Source: Anaerovibrio lipolyticus DSM 3074
GTDB taxonomy: Bacteria > Bacillota > Negativicutes > Selenomonadales > Selenomonadaceae
Assembly: GCF_900141865.1 (NCBI RefSeq)
Contig: NZ_FQYW01000015.1
Coordinates: forward strand, 21,342 to 85,341
Length of the DNA stretch: 64,000 bases
Direction: 5' to 3'
Positions 9,372-18,168 of this stretch are shown here, piece by piece (the stretch's first letter is position 1; each line of letters starts with the position of its first letter). Both the position numbers and the translations under genes were made by a program. Below the pieces are notes generated by a model. That model worked only from the letters and a program-made list of their open reading frames with translations, made no database searches and was not told where the DNA came from.

Positions 9372-10922
9372 TTAGCGACCTACTACGCCTGTGCTGTTGA
9401 TAAGTCTGTCCAGCATCTCATCCATGGTGGTGAGACAACGGGAGCAGGCTGCATAGCCCTGCTGGAAAGTAATCATATTGGTAAGCTCTTCATCCCAGTT
9501 TACACCGGAGGTGGATTCCCTGAGATTTTCTATCTGGGTCATAAGATCACTCTGGAACTCTACCTTGTTATTCATGTTTTCGGTAGCGCCGCCCAAGGTG
9601 GTCATGCTGGTGTTGTAGTAGCTGTAGAAGGACTCATCGCCAATGGAGCGGGTATCACCATTTACTGTAGAGCTGGTATTCTTCTTTACACAGTTAAACA
9701 GTGTACTAATCCATACCGCATTGGAGCCATCCGCTACACCGTTTATATTGCCATCATCCCCCCTGGAGCGGGTTGCCAGCTTTTTATGGCCATCGGTGGC
9801 GGTCAAATCCTGATTTATAGTCAGTTCCTTAATAATATTAATTCCACGTAGTGCAGTTCCATCCTTGGTTAAATAAGCATCATCCGAAGTGGTAACCCAC
9901 TGATAATCCGCACCAGCAGTACCATAGAAATTTTTACCCTGTACACCAGTCTCAGTTTCCAGAGTATATCCCGCTTTATGCTGCTTATTAAGGGTACTCA
10001 GCAAGAAAGCTGCCATATTGGCCAATTTATCAATATACTCCTTATCCTCGTATACAGCCTGTATCTGGCCGTACAGCTCACCGTTGCCAGGATTGAACTG
10101 TACATCGGATTCCTTAATCAAAAGGGTGTAGTCGCTGACACCATATACCTTATTATTCAATGGCTCAGAGGCGGTAATGGTCACCTTGCTGGTGCCGTTT
10201 ACCAGGGTAGTGCCGTTGCACACCAGATTGTACATGCCATTAGGAGTTTCATTTACACTGATATGCATGATACGGGACAGCTGGTCCACCAGCAAATCAC
10301 GCTGGTCGCGAAGGTCGTTGGAGCTGGAGCCGTCAGCTTCCTGCTCCAAAATCTGGCCATTGAGAACGGTAACTCTGTCCAAAATACTATTTACATTATC
10401 TACGCTGAGAAGAATCTCGCCGTATACGGATTCAATCTGGGACTGAACCTGGGTTGCGGTGGCATTCAGTGTCTCAGCGAAATTATAACCGGCATTGATA
10501 ACATTCTGGCGGCTGGAGGCGGTACTTGCTGTAGTGGAGCAGTCCACCCATGCCTGATAGAATTTCTCCATGGAATCCTGAAGGGCATTGTCATCAGAAT
10601 CGTTGAAAATAGTCTCCAGCTTGGAATAATTCTTGGCCTTGGCATTGTAATAGCCGTCATTGGTGTTTTCCTTCCAATACTGACGGTCTGCATAAATATC
10701 TCTGGCACGGGAAATACCGTAAACCCCTACACCAGAACCAATCTGATTGGCTCTGGAATAGGACCAGATAGTCTGGGAACGGGTTGCCACGGAATTAACC
10801 TGCTGGCGGGAATAGCCCTCTGTACTTGAATTGCTGATGTTGTGACCTACTGTATTCAAGCCTACTCTGTTGTTCTGAATACCACTTACCATGGTATTGA
10901 GGCCATGAAATGTACTTAACAT
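9372..10922 (-). CDS. flgK: hook-associated protein FlgK
   Basis: 516 residues of normal FlgK length. It has the family N-terminus (LSTFHGLNTMVSGIQNNRVG, then the NTVGHNISNSSTEGYSRQQ motif) and the C-terminal helix with VNWDEELTNMITFQQGYAA. FlgK is the first junction protein between hook and filament. It follows the two flgN-like genes that should encode its chaperones. Confidence 0.97.
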   Translation of the reverse strand: MLSTFHGLNTMVSGIQNNRVGLNTVGHNISNSSTEGYSRQQVNSVATRSQTIWSYSRANQIGSGVGVYGISRARDIYADRQYWKENTNDGYYNAKAKNYSKLETIFNDSDDNALQDSMEKFYQAWVDCSTTASTASSRQNVINAGYNFAETLNATATQVQSQIESVYGEILLSVDNVNSILDRVTVLNGQILEQEADGSSSNDLRDQRDLLVDQLSRIMHISVNETPNGMYNLVCNGTTLVNGTSKVTITASEPLNNKVYGVSDYTLLIKESDVQFNPGNGELYGQIQAVYEDKEYIDKLANMAAFLLSTLNKQHKAGYTLETETGVQGKNFYGTAGADYQWVTTSDDAYLTKDGTALRGINIIKELTINQDLTATDGHKKLATRSRGDDGNINGVADGSNAVWISTLFNCVKKNTSSTVNGDTRSIGDESFYSYYNTSMTTLGGATENMNNKVEFQSDLMTQIENLRESTSGVNWDEELTNMITFQQGYAACSRCLTTMDEMLDRLINSTGVVGR

Positions 10923-10960
10923 AAATCTCTCTCCTGTCTAAAATGTTTTTCCTTGAGTCA

Positions 10961-11428
10961 TCAGACTCCGGTATCAAACATCTTTCTCCCCTGAACAGGC
11001 ATCCCACCGTTATCGCCCGGTGTTCCGTAGGTCACCCCCGCACTGGTCTGGGTCATTACATTGATGCTATAGTCGATAAATTTTGAGTGTCTATCTAAAA
11101 ACTGCATATTTCTGGAGTTGATTCCCTTTAACTCCTGCAATATTTCTTCCTGTTTATCCAACAGCGTCTGGAGCATCACTTTATCCGATGATTCCGGCTG
11201 TTTTCCCAGCCATTCCAAAAGGTTATGGGTATGAAGCTCAGCCATAATCCCGTCCTTGCGTTTGTCCAGGCTGCTTATATCTATCATTATCGGTTCCATA
11301 TCAGCAGACAGCTTCCTTGCTGCCTCTGCATCAGTGTGAACCAGTTTTTCTTTCTGTGCTTTTGCCAGCTCCAATAATCTGCCCAATAAAATAAGCTGCT
11401 GGCGAAGAATATCGATTATATCCTTCAT
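10961..11428 (-). CDS. FlgN-like export chaperone (second copy)
   Basis: 155 residues, mainly long helices (residues 1-120) and a flexible Gly-rich tail. It lies directly before flgK and starts 2 nt from the preceding flgN-like gene. FlgN chaperones FlgK and FlgL. Two different FlgN-like proteins in tandem suggest one chaperone per client, which is inference. Confidence 0.65.
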   Translation of the reverse strand: MKDIIDILRQQLILLGRLLELAKAQKEKLVHTDAEAARKLSADMEPIMIDISSLDKRKDGIMAELHTHNLLEWLGKQPESSDKVMLQTLLDKQEEILQELKGINSRNMQFLDRHSKFIDYSINVMTQTSAGVTYGTPGDNGGMPVQGRKMFDTGV

Positions 11429-11430
11429 AC

Positions 11431-11931
11431 TTACACCTCAAGGTCCAAATTCTTTTCATGGGAAACCTTTTCCTGTCCTGACTGTCCATAGGATGGTTCC
11501 ACGGTGGTGCCCCCAAGCTGATTGAGCTTGAAGTTGATGACGTTCAAAGCTGCTGATATCATAATCTCATTATTCTCCTGAAGCGCCTGGACCCTTTTTA
11601 CAACGTCTTCCAGTGTTTTATGGGTACGCTCCAGTACATCACGCATCTTGTCGTCACTGCATTGTCTCCAAACATCCCTCATTGCCATACTAGGCTGTAT
11701 GTTAACGTATTGCTTCGCCAGCTGGTTTATCACGTCTTGACGCTTTGTTTCTGCTTTATTGATTTGTTCAATGATAGTCTGCTCCTGAAGAACAATCTTC
11801 TCCAAGGATTTCAGATCCACTGCCGCCAGCACTGCGCGCTTTTCCTCGCCCAGCTTCTGGAGCTTCTGATACTCATTTATCAGTGTGGCTATAATCTGTG
11901 CTAAATCCTGCCACATTTCGATGCATCCCAC
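11431..11931 (-). CDS. flgN: FlgN family export chaperone
   Basis: 166 residues, all-helical, with the FlgN-like pattern of a long N-terminal coiled segment and a C-terminal Asn-rich helix (AALNVINFKLNQLG). It sits after flgM in the flgM-flgN-flgK-flgL order. Two starts are possible, at 11931 (ribosome site rather close) and 11916 (MWQDLAQ). I list the longer one. Confidence 0.8.
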   Translation of the reverse strand: MGCIEMWQDLAQIIATLINEYQKLQKLGEEKRAVLAAVDLKSLEKIVLQEQTIIEQINKAETKRQDVINQLAKQYVNIQPSMAMRDVWRQCSDDKMRDVLERTHKTLEDVVKRVQALQENNEIMISAALNVINFKLNQLGGTTVEPSYGQSGQEKVSHEKNLDLEV

Positions 11932-11952
11932 CTCTCTGGCAAAGCCGTCCTA

Positions 11953-12228
11953 TTAGAAACGACAGCTCAACATACTTGATGCCAAGTCATAAGAGCTCAC
12001 ATGATAATTGCCGGCTGCAATCATGTTCTCCAGCTCTGCCACACGGTCAGAACGGACATCACTCATTGCGTTAAGCTTCTTCAGCATCTCGCTGGCATTC
12101 TGAGCCTTGGAGGAAATGTGAATCTCATCACTTCTGACCTCTTCCCGCTCGGTGTGAGCAACCTTGTTGGTGCTGCGATGGTTCGCATAAACGCTTGCAA
12201 TTCCTTGAAGATTGTTATTTATAATCAT
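11953..12228 (-). CDS. flgM: anti-sigma-28 factor FlgM
   Basis: 91 residues. The C-terminal half (DEIHISSKAQNASEMLKKL, then RVAELENMIAAGNYHV) is the sigma-28-binding region. FlgM keeps sigma-28 inactive until it is exported through the completed hook. It is the first gene of the flgM-flgN-flgN-flgK-flgL run, downstream of a terminator. Confidence 0.9.
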   Translation of the reverse strand: MIINNNLQGIASVYANHRSTNKVAHTEREEVRSDEIHISSKAQNASEMLKKLNAMSDVRSDRVAELENMIAAGNYHVSSYDLASSMLSCRF

Positions 12229-12321
12229 GGTTTCTCACCGTCCTTTTTCTAAATTCAAACCCTACGCGATACTTAAACATAAAAGCAGTTCTAGCCTCTC
12301 TATGGGTTCTAATCTTTTATC

Positions 12322-12355
12322 GAAAAAAAAAACAGGATCCTTAAATCCTGTTTTT
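12322..12355 (-). terminator. terminator between the YvyF-like gene and flgM
   Basis: Minus strand AACAGGA / TCCTGTT stem followed by ten Ts. It separates the zinc protein gene from flgM, implying a promoter for flgM within 12229-12321. Confidence 0.85.
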
Positions 12356-12391
12356 AAAAATATCTTTTTCTACTATATAAAATAAAACAGC

Positions 12392-12805
12392 TTAGGAACG
12401 GAAATCCTTGCCCGCATTGTACATGGTATGGCTACGGTCAACCCTCTGTGCTGCAGCGGCAGACTTCTTTGCTTCCAGCTTTGCAGCTTGATCCAGCAAA
12501 TCCTGGGAACACTTTTCGCAAAAACGACCAGTATAAATTTCTGCACCGCACTTTTCGCATGGATAAGTAATAACTGCACCGCCGGAATTTATGAAGCGAC
12601 CATTTTTCAGCATACGAAGAACGACCTTCTCCTTTACACCGGTATCCTCAACAATCTGGGTAATGCTGCATTTATCATGGTCACGCACATAGGTATGTAC
12701 AATCTGCTCCTGCTCCAGCTCAATATCATAGCAAGCAGGACACATCTTCTGACCAACCTCTAAATAGAGCTTTCCACACTCTGGACAATTCTTTAACTTA
12801 TTCAT
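12392..12805 (-). CDS. flagellar-operon zinc protein (YvyF/TIGR03826-like)
   Basis: 137 residues with four Cys pairs: CPECG and CPAC in the first 25 residues, then CEKCG and CEKCS near 80-95. They flank a small winged-helix-like stretch. This matches the YvyF-type protein found upstream of flgM in Firmicutes flagellar clusters. Its precise role is unknown; a regulatory function is likely from the fold. The ribosome site is GGAGTGAG. Confidence 0.85.
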   Translation of the reverse strand: MNKLKNCPECGKLYLEVGQKMCPACYDIELEQEQIVHTYVRDHDKCSITQIVEDTGVKEKVVLRMLKNGRFINSGGAVITYPCEKCGAEIYTGRFCEKCSQDLLDQAAKLEAKKSAAAAQRVDRSHTMYNAGKDFRS

Positions 12806-12973
12806 AGTAACTCACTCCTGATTAGCTTTTCTATATTACCTTCCAATATTTGTATCGTCATTTTTAGTGAACATTTTAATTATAACGTAATTGTTCAAAT
12901 TTTGCCATAGGCAAAATATTTATCGTAATGATTTTAATGCACAAAAAATTAGTCTGTTCAATACAGGTGAAAA

Positions 12974-13176
12974 ATGGGCAGGAGGCTGGCATCTTGAACG
13001 CCGTTCCAGTTCTAAAACTTTTTCTTGCTATTATGTAGCAGAAAAAATCATAACTCACTTCGTCCTTATAGGACTCGTTCAAACAAATGATTTTTCCTAC
13101 TACAATCAAGGTAAAGCAACAAAAAGTTTCTTAACGAACTGTCACTCAATGTTCAATCTACCGGCCCCCTGCCCAT
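12974..13176. repeat. large foldback element B, copy 1
   Basis: About 200-bp imperfect palindrome with ends ATGGGCAGG and CCTGCCCAT. Inner arms contain AAACTTTTTCTTGC and its near-complement. It fills most of the 380-bp gap between comF and the YvyF-like gene. Related copies are at 19704, 21149, 22820 and 27137. No coding sequence is seen. Confidence 0.8.
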
Positions 13177-13186
13177 CATAATTAAC

Positions 13187-13846
13187 TTACCTATGTCCGG
13201 ATGAAATCACCAGTCCGAAAATCTGGCTTGCTCCTGCCTCCCGCAAAACCTTTCCGCATTCAGCAAAGGTTGCACCAGTAGTGAAAATATCATCCACCAA
13301 GAGTACCCTCTTTCCCTTCACCAGATGACGGTGCTTTTTATCCGCCACTGCAAAGGCACCCTTGATATTTTTCTTTCGCTCGGCGAACTTAAGCCCAAAC
13401 TGGGGTCGGGTTTCATGTACCCGTCGCAGCACCTCCCAGATTTCCAAATCTGAGTTTTTCATGGCCTCCTCAAAAAACAATACGCTTTGATTAAAGCCAC
13501 GCTGTTTAATTTTATTCTTGTGAAGGGGCACCGGCACCACAATGTCAATGTCATGCAAATCCAGCTTTTCAAGGCCCCTGTCCACGAAAAATTGCAGAGC
13601 CTTCACCGCATGCTTCTTTTTCTCGAATTTGGCATCAGCAATGAGCTTTTTCACCGGATCCTCATATTCACTGAAGCTCATTACACCGCCATCAAAAATC
13701 TTCCCCATTTTACCCTCCAGTGGCAGCTGACGGGGCTGAAGTATTTTATTAAGGCAATCATCGCACCACTGGCCGTTGTGCTTCACATATCCCCTGCAAG
13801 CCGGGCATTTCGGTGGAAAAAGAAAATTTAATATGGCTTCAATCAT
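13187..13846 (-). CDS. comF: ComF family phosphoribosyltransferase-like protein
   Basis: 219 residues. The N-terminal zinc finger (CPAC...CDDC) is followed by a PRTase fold with the PRPP loop VLLVDDIFTTGATF near residue 180. ComF proteins take part in DNA uptake and post-uptake processing. Its location next to flagellar genes matches B. subtilis (comF locus beside yvyF-flgM). Confidence 0.9.
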   Translation of the reverse strand: MIEAILNFLFPPKCPACRGYVKHNGQWCDDCLNKILQPRQLPLEGKMGKIFDGGVMSFSEYEDPVKKLIADAKFEKKKHAVKALQFFVDRGLEKLDLHDIDIVVPVPLHKNKIKQRGFNQSVLFFEEAMKNSDLEIWEVLRRVHETRPQFGLKFAERKKNIKGAFAVADKKHRHLVKGKRVLLVDDIFTTGATFAECGKVLREAGASQIFGLVISSGHR

Positions 13847-13880
13847 AGCTTTCTCACTTTGCCTTCCCCATTTTTTCTTA

Positions 13881-13926
13881 CCTCATCCGTCTGCTACGCA
13901 GACACCTTCCCCAAAGGGGAAGGCTT
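13881..13926. repeat. REP-like element D, copy 3
   Basis: CCTCATCCGTCTGC / GCAGAC hairpin, then CACCTTCCCC and GGGGAAGGC. The adjacent TTA is the stop codon of recD2. Confidence 0.85.
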
Positions 13927-16099
13927 ACAGCGAATGGGCCAGACGCTCCGCCAACAGCGTATACCGCCGTCTGGTCCTGTCATTGGCCACGGCAGTGTTT
14001 AAAGCCGCCTTAGTCCCAATGAGAATAACCTTCTTCTTGGCCCTGGTAATAGCCGTATACAGTAAATTTCTCTGGAGCATAATTCTATGTCCCGGCACCA
14101 GTGGCAAAATTACCACAGGATACTCACTGCCCTGGCTCTTATGCACACTCATGCAATAGGCCAGCTGCAGCTCACTTAGCTCCGCCTTCTCATAAACCGC
14201 TTTCAAATCATCCCCAAAACTGGCAGTAACACTGCTCTCATTCATTTCCTCAATGAAACCGATGTCGCCATTGAAAACGCCCTTATCGTAATTATTTTTG
14301 GTCTGCATCACCTTATCTCCCAAACGGAAGCTGCGGATACTGCTGACAAATTCCGGCTTATAGGATGCAGGAGGATTGAGAGCCGCCTGAAGTCTCTTAT
14401 TTAGATTCTCCACCCCACAGGCCTGACGGTGCATCGGTGACAGCACCTGTATATCCTCAAAGGGTGAATAACCCTGCTTAGGCAATATATCTCGGCACAG
14501 ATTCACAATCTGGTACTCCACCGCCTCGGGATTATTAAGCTCAATAAATTCAAAATCCGCACTTGGATTATCAGAAGCATCGGAAAATCTTGGCACCCGC
14601 CCCGCGTTAATAGCATGGGCATTCATAACTATGCTGGATGCTTCACTCTGACGGAAAACCTCCGTAAGACACACGCTGGATACAACACCACTTCGAAGAA
14701 TATCCTTCAATACGGAGCCAGGCCCCACAGCAGGAAGCTGGTCCACATCACCCACAAGGATAACATGGCATCCCGCAGGCACCGCCTCCAAAAAATGGCG
14801 CATCAGCACAATATCCATCATGGAAACCTCGTCCAAAATAATGGCATCTGCCTCCAGCTGATCATCAATATCCCTACCGAACATTGAGCCCTCAGAGGAT
14901 TCTCCCCCCTGGGCCTCCAGCATGCGATGAATGGTAGAAGCCTTTCGCCCAGTGGCCTCGCTTAACCGCTTTGCTGCCCGGCCTGTGGGAGCCCCCAGAA
15001 TAATCTCCATTCCCTGAGCCTCCAGCATATCTATCATGCCCCGGATAACAGTAGTCTTTCCTGTACCCGGACCACCTGTCAATACAAAGATACCATGTTC
15101 AAGCACCCCTTGTATAGCCTCTTTTTGTCTATCAGCAAGAGTAATACCCGTATTTAGTTCCCATTTTTCCACCAGCTTCAAGGAATTACCCACATTTATA
15201 GGCTTGGCCTTCTTCTGTAAAAACAGCAAATGCTCTGCTGTTTCCACCTCTGCCTGATAGAGGTATTCGGGATAAACCAGAATATTATCACCCACTACCT
15301 CCTGGTTTAAAACTCCCGTGGCCAAATCCTGCTTCAGCACTTCCCAAATGGTATCGCGATGTACACCAAGAGCCTTTTCCACTTCATCCACCAAAAGATT
15401 TTCCGGCACACAGCAATGACCGGACAGCGAGATGCGCTGAAGCTGAAATTCCAGAGCCGCTGAAACACGAATCGGATCATCCGGCTGCATTCCAATCCCC
15501 GCTGCAATAGCATCAGAGGTGGCAAATCCCACACCATCAATTTCCCGTGCCAGACGATAAGGGTTGGACTCCATTACTTCCACAGAAAAGGAGCCATATT
15601 GGGCATATATCTTGCCCGCATAAATCCCCGATACATTATGCTGCTCCAGCCAAATCATTATCTGGCGAAGCTCAGCCTTTTCCATATAGGAATCATGAAT
15701 TTTCTTGGCAGTCTTGGCACCTATGCCGCTGACCTCCTTAAGGCGATTCGGAGCCTTTTCAATGATTTCCAGGGCATCACCGCCAAAATGGGCCACTATC
15801 CGCTTGGCATTAACAGGGCCCACCCCATCAATAGCACCACTGGCCAAAAATCGCTCTATGCCCTCTAAGGAGGTGGGAGCCGCTACCATCATGTGCTCAG
15901 CCTTAAACTGCTGACCAAAGCGAGGATGCTCCACCCAGTAGCCCTTCAGCTCCAGCTGCTGCCCCTGCAAAGGAGGTTCCATCTGCACCGTAACAGTGAC
16001 CACACCCCGCTGGCCATCAGGACGCAGGCGAAACACACTAAAGCGCCCGTCAGAACTGGCAAATATTATATTTTCAACCGAACCCTGCAATTCTTCCAT
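13925..16099 (-). CDS. recD2: RecD2-type DNA helicase
   Basis: About 724-residue superfamily 1B helicase, 5'-3' polarity in characterised RecD2 proteins, acting in DNA repair without RecBC. It has N-terminal OB/HhH regions (GIGAKTAKKI near 125), Walker A GGPGTGKTTVIRG near 345, Walker B-type LDEVSMMD, and the C-terminal motif SVHKSQGSEYP. I choose the ATG at 16099, preceded by GAGGTGTTTTGT. That ribosome site is the outer edge of the REP element at 16108. Confidence 0.95.
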   Translation of the reverse strand: MEELQGSVENIIFASSDGRFSVFRLRPDGQRGVVTVTVQMEPPLQGQQLELKGYWVEHPRFGQQFKAEHMMVAAPTSLEGIERFLASGAIDGVGPVNAKRIVAHFGGDALEIIEKAPNRLKEVSGIGAKTAKKIHDSYMEKAELRQIMIWLEQHNVSGIYAGKIYAQYGSFSVEVMESNPYRLAREIDGVGFATSDAIAAGIGMQPDDPIRVSAALEFQLQRISLSGHCCVPENLLVDEVEKALGVHRDTIWEVLKQDLATGVLNQEVVGDNILVYPEYLYQAEVETAEHLLFLQKKAKPINVGNSLKLVEKWELNTGITLADRQKEAIQGVLEHGIFVLTGGPGTGKTTVIRGMIDMLEAQGMEIILGAPTGRAAKRLSEATGRKASTIHRMLEAQGGESSEGSMFGRDIDDQLEADAIILDEVSMMDIVLMRHFLEAVPAGCHVILVGDVDQLPAVGPGSVLKDILRSGVVSSVCLTEVFRQSEASSIVMNAHAINAGRVPRFSDASDNPSADFEFIELNNPEAVEYQIVNLCRDILPKQGYSPFEDIQVLSPMHRQACGVENLNKRLQAALNPPASYKPEFVSSIRSFRLGDKVMQTKNNYDKGVFNGDIGFIEEMNESSVTASFGDDLKAVYEKAELSELQLAYCMSVHKSQGSEYPVVILPLVPGHRIMLQRNLLYTAITRAKKKVILIGTKAALNTAVANDRTRRRYTLLAERLAHSL

Positions 16100-16107
16100 A
16101 CAAAACA

Positions 16108-16153
16108 CCTCATCCGGTCACTGCGTGACCACCTTCCCCTCAAGGGGAAGGCT
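16108..16153. repeat. REP-like element D, copy 4
   Basis: CCTCATCCGGTCA / TGACC hairpin, CACCTTCCCC and GGGGAAGGCTTA. Its outer edge, read on the minus strand as GGATGAGG, is positioned as the ribosome site of recD2. Confidence 0.85.
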
Positions 16154-16161
16154 TAATTGTA

Positions 16162-18120
16162 TTACGCTTCAGTGAGTTGTTCCCACTTCTCGTACCACTC
16201 ATCCAACTCCTTGGTCTTTGCCTCATACTCCTGGGCGATTTCCACACTCTGCTCCGGATCCGCCTGAATCTGCGGGCTGTTCATAGTCAGCTCCAAATTC
16301 TTCAAATCCATCTCAATAGTAGCAATCTGGGCCTCTGCCCGATGTATCATCTGGGCCCGCTTATCGTCACTCATGCTCTGGATAGCGCCCTTTTTGGCAT
16401 CAGCCTTGGCCTTTTCTTGGGCCTTTGCTCTTTCTGCCTCTGCCTGGGCTCTGGTTTCTGCCTTGGCCTTTTCACTGGCTATACGGTCCTTTGCCGCCTG
16501 CTCCTCAGCCAGCTCCGCCGCTTCCTTGGCCTCTTCTTCCTTCTTTTCCCGATAATAGCTGTAATTGCCATCATATTCTGTCAGCTTCCCATCAGAAAGC
16601 TCCAACACACAGTTGGCCACCTTATCGAGGAAATAACGGTCATGGGACACAGTAATATAGGTTCCCGGGAAGGTGGACAGGGCCTCCTCCACAGCCTCCT
16701 TGGCAGGAATATCAAGATGGTTGGTAGGCTCGTCCAGTACCAAAAAGTTTGCCCCCGTCAGCATCAGCTTCAAGAAGGCAAGACGGGACTGCTCACCACC
16801 GGAAAGCTCCCCGATAATACGGAATACATCATCCCCACGGAACAAAAATGCCCCCAAATATCTTCTGGCCTGTTCCTCATCAAGGCCGTATTCATAAAGC
16901 ATTTCATCCAGCACTGTGCGCTCCATGTGAAGCCCCTCATGCTGCTGGGAAAAATAGCCAATCTTTACTCTGGAGCCAATTTTCAGTCGTCCCGTGGGAG
17001 ATTCCAGCTCTCCCACCAAAAGGCGAAGGAGGGTAGTCTTGCCCGCTCCGTTAGGCCCCACAATGGCTACACCATCCCCCTTTCTGATAAGCACATCAAC
17101 GTGTTCAAAAAGGGTTTTATCCGGGAATTTATAGGAAATATCCTCCAGCTCAGCCACCCGCTGGGCACACTCTGCCGGAGCATTAAAGGCGAAATAATTA
17201 AAGGCCGCCGTTTCCGCTGGTTTAACGATGCGTTCCAGACGATTAAGCTGACTCTGACGTCCACGGGCCTGCTTGGATTTTATACCCGCCTTATACTTGC
17301 GGATATAATCCTCCGTCTTTTTTATGTATTCCTGCTGCTTTTCGTAGGCTGTCAGCTGGGCCGCCCGACGCTGCTCCTTCACCTTCATATAGTAGGAGTA
17401 ATTACCTTCATAAGCAGTCAAGCCCTTGTTCTCGATTTCAAAGATTCGGTTAGTTACCTTATCCAAAAAGAAACGGTCATGGGAAATAATCAGCACGCCG
17501 CCGGTGTAGCTCTGCAAAAATCCCTCCAGCCACTCTATCATCTCAATGTCAAGATGGTTGGTAGGCTCGTCCAAAAAGAGAAAATCCGGCTCTCTCAATA
17601 ACGCCTTGGCAAGACACACACGGGTACGTTGTCCACCAGAAAAATGCTCCACCCTGCGGTCAAAGTCCTCCTCAGTGAATCCAAGGCCAAAAGCAGTGCG
17701 ACGGATGCTACTTTCAAAATCATAGCCCCCCATGTGCTCAAAACGTTCCACAATGCGTCCATACTGGTCCAGCTTTTCCTCATCATGGGTATTGGCCAGC
17801 TCCGCCTCCAGGGCTTCCTTGGTGGCAGCCAGGGCCATGACATCAGAAAAGGCACTTTTCAGCTCCTCATAGAGGGTACCCTTAACCTCCATATCCGCCT
17901 GCTGCTCCACATATCCTATGGTGTCCACCGGGTCCATGGAAATGGTTCCCTTGTCGTATTCATCCTTGCCCAGAAGGCACTTCATAAGGGTGGACTTGCC
18001 GGCACCATTGGCTCCCACAAAGCCCACACGCTCGCCCCGCTTTATTTCGAAGCTTACATCATTAAATAATTCGTCTATACCAAAGGCCTTGGACAGGCCT
18101 GCAACCTTTATTGTTCCCAC
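16162..18120 (-). CDS. ABC-F family ATPase
   Basis: 652 residues, two nucleotide-binding domains without membrane segments. The Walker A motifs are GANGAGKST (about 36) and GPNGAGKTT (about 355), with signatures FSGGQRT and LSGGEQSR. A linker lies between, and a charged coiled coil runs from about 540 to 652. ABC-F proteins act on the ribosome as translation factors or in antibiotic protection. The length and C-terminal coil resemble the Uup/YdiF-type housekeeping branch. Confidence 0.93.
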   Translation of the reverse strand: MGTIKVAGLSKAFGIDELFNDVSFEIKRGERVGFVGANGAGKSTLMKCLLGKDEYDKGTISMDPVDTIGYVEQQADMEVKGTLYEELKSAFSDVMALAATKEALEAELANTHDEEKLDQYGRIVERFEHMGGYDFESSIRRTAFGLGFTEEDFDRRVEHFSGGQRTRVCLAKALLREPDFLFLDEPTNHLDIEMIEWLEGFLQSYTGGVLIISHDRFFLDKVTNRIFEIENKGLTAYEGNYSYYMKVKEQRRAAQLTAYEKQQEYIKKTEDYIRKYKAGIKSKQARGRQSQLNRLERIVKPAETAAFNYFAFNAPAECAQRVAELEDISYKFPDKTLFEHVDVLIRKGDGVAIVGPNGAGKTTLLRLLVGELESPTGRLKIGSRVKIGYFSQQHEGLHMERTVLDEMLYEYGLDEEQARRYLGAFLFRGDDVFRIIGELSGGEQSRLAFLKLMLTGANFLVLDEPTNHLDIPAKEAVEEALSTFPGTYITVSHDRYFLDKVANCVLELSDGKLTEYDGNYSYYREKKEEEAKEAAELAEEQAAKDRIASEKAKAETRAQAEAERAKAQEKAKADAKKGAIQSMSDDKRAQMIHRAEAQIATIEMDLKNLELTMNSPQIQADPEQSVEIAQEYEAKTKELDEWYEKWEQLTEA

Positions 18121-18168
18121 GCTTATCCTGCGTTCCTTTCTTTGTTACACTCAAAAATAAATCAAAAA

